From contig JAXIUW010093339.1 of NCBI GenBank assembly GCA_035591015.1, positions 1-13,930 of the forward strand: a stretch of 13,930 nucleotides of DNA, given 5' to 3'. A model generated the notes under the pieces. The model was not told the DNA's origin and made no database searches. It saw only the letters and a list, made by a program, of their open reading frames with translations. Below are positions 13,643 to 13,930 of this stretch, in pieces. How positions within the stretch are numbered: position 1 is the first letter of the stretch; the number at the start of each line of letters is the position of its first letter. Source of the stretch: Cephalothrix simula. Taxonomy: Eukaryota; Nemertea; Palaeonemertea; Archinemertea; Cephalotrichidae. The position numbers and the translations under genes were made by a program.

Positions 13643-13930
13643 CACATTTTTGTTTATAGCGGCCGTTTCCATTAATCTATATTAATCAAATTTTGCATAA
13701 GGATAAAAAGTGATATAAGTCATTACATGAGGTATTTTTATGACGTCATAAATTATTCTGTGATGTAATTATGATGTCATTAAGTCAGAAATGTAGAAAA
13801 TTTGGCACGAATGAACTAGTTTTGGTCTGTAAAATTGTTTTAAATTAAAATATAAAAAAAGTGAAAGGTGTTTTAGAAACACTGGACATCGCTCACTCAT
13901 TCTAGATTTGCCGTAAAAAAATAATCAAAG
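13643..13930. other. AT-rich tail, no gene
   Basis: Contains TATGACGTCATAA (about 13739-13751) and nearby TGATGTAATTATGATGTCATTAAG words similar to those at 12605-12655, possibly the interior of the element that begins at 13560. Nothing else recognised. Confidence 0.3.

Overview
The window is AT-rich, intron-bearing, repeat-dense nuclear DNA from a eukaryote, most likely an invertebrate animal. The support is two spliced genes with GT-AG introns whose proteins match metazoan families, a CRE plus TISU/YY1-like start region, and many short inverted-repeat elements of the kind animal genomes carry. The phylum cannot be fixed from the sequence alone.

Layout. 1-1019: no confident gene; a weak 53-codon minus-strand ORF (366-527) and an unrecognised plus-strand ORF (594-848). 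1020-5571 (+): AK6, an adenylate-kinase-like P-loop NTPase (hCINAP/Fap7 family), in four coding exons at 1020-1059, 3728-3879, 3956-4101 and 5385-5571, predicting 174 residues. Its true first exon is only 40 nt and lies 2.67 kb upstream of the obvious P-loop ORF. Intron 1 (1060-3727) is full of fold-back and MITE-like elements. Intron 3 (4102-5384) holds a 55-bp tandem duplication, two poly-G tracts and a 63-bp minisatellite of about seven copies. 5572-8515: convergent intergenic space with poly(A) signals, a 581-bp fold-back element (7373-7953), a hairpin repeat (8110-8305) and a TTAA-flanked palindrome (8350-8391). 8516-10792 (-): a lysine-rich protein with a C-terminal SMAP-type domain (KNOP1-like), in at least two coding exons. 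10808-13930: no recognised coding exon, but several repeats, including a copy of the hairpin family and a piggyBac-like terminus at 13560.

The two genes are tail to tail, about 2.9 kb apart. By family knowledge both products act in the nucleus or nucleolus: AK6/Fap7 in 40S subunit maturation, KNOP1 as a nucleolar protein. A shared pathway is possible, but nothing in the sequence shows co-regulation. I see no prokaryotic-style system, CRISPR array, tRNA or rRNA. What is new here is the hidden AK6 start, the intronic minisatellite that is open in several frames, and a set of small TIR elements that look uncatalogued from the sequence alone.
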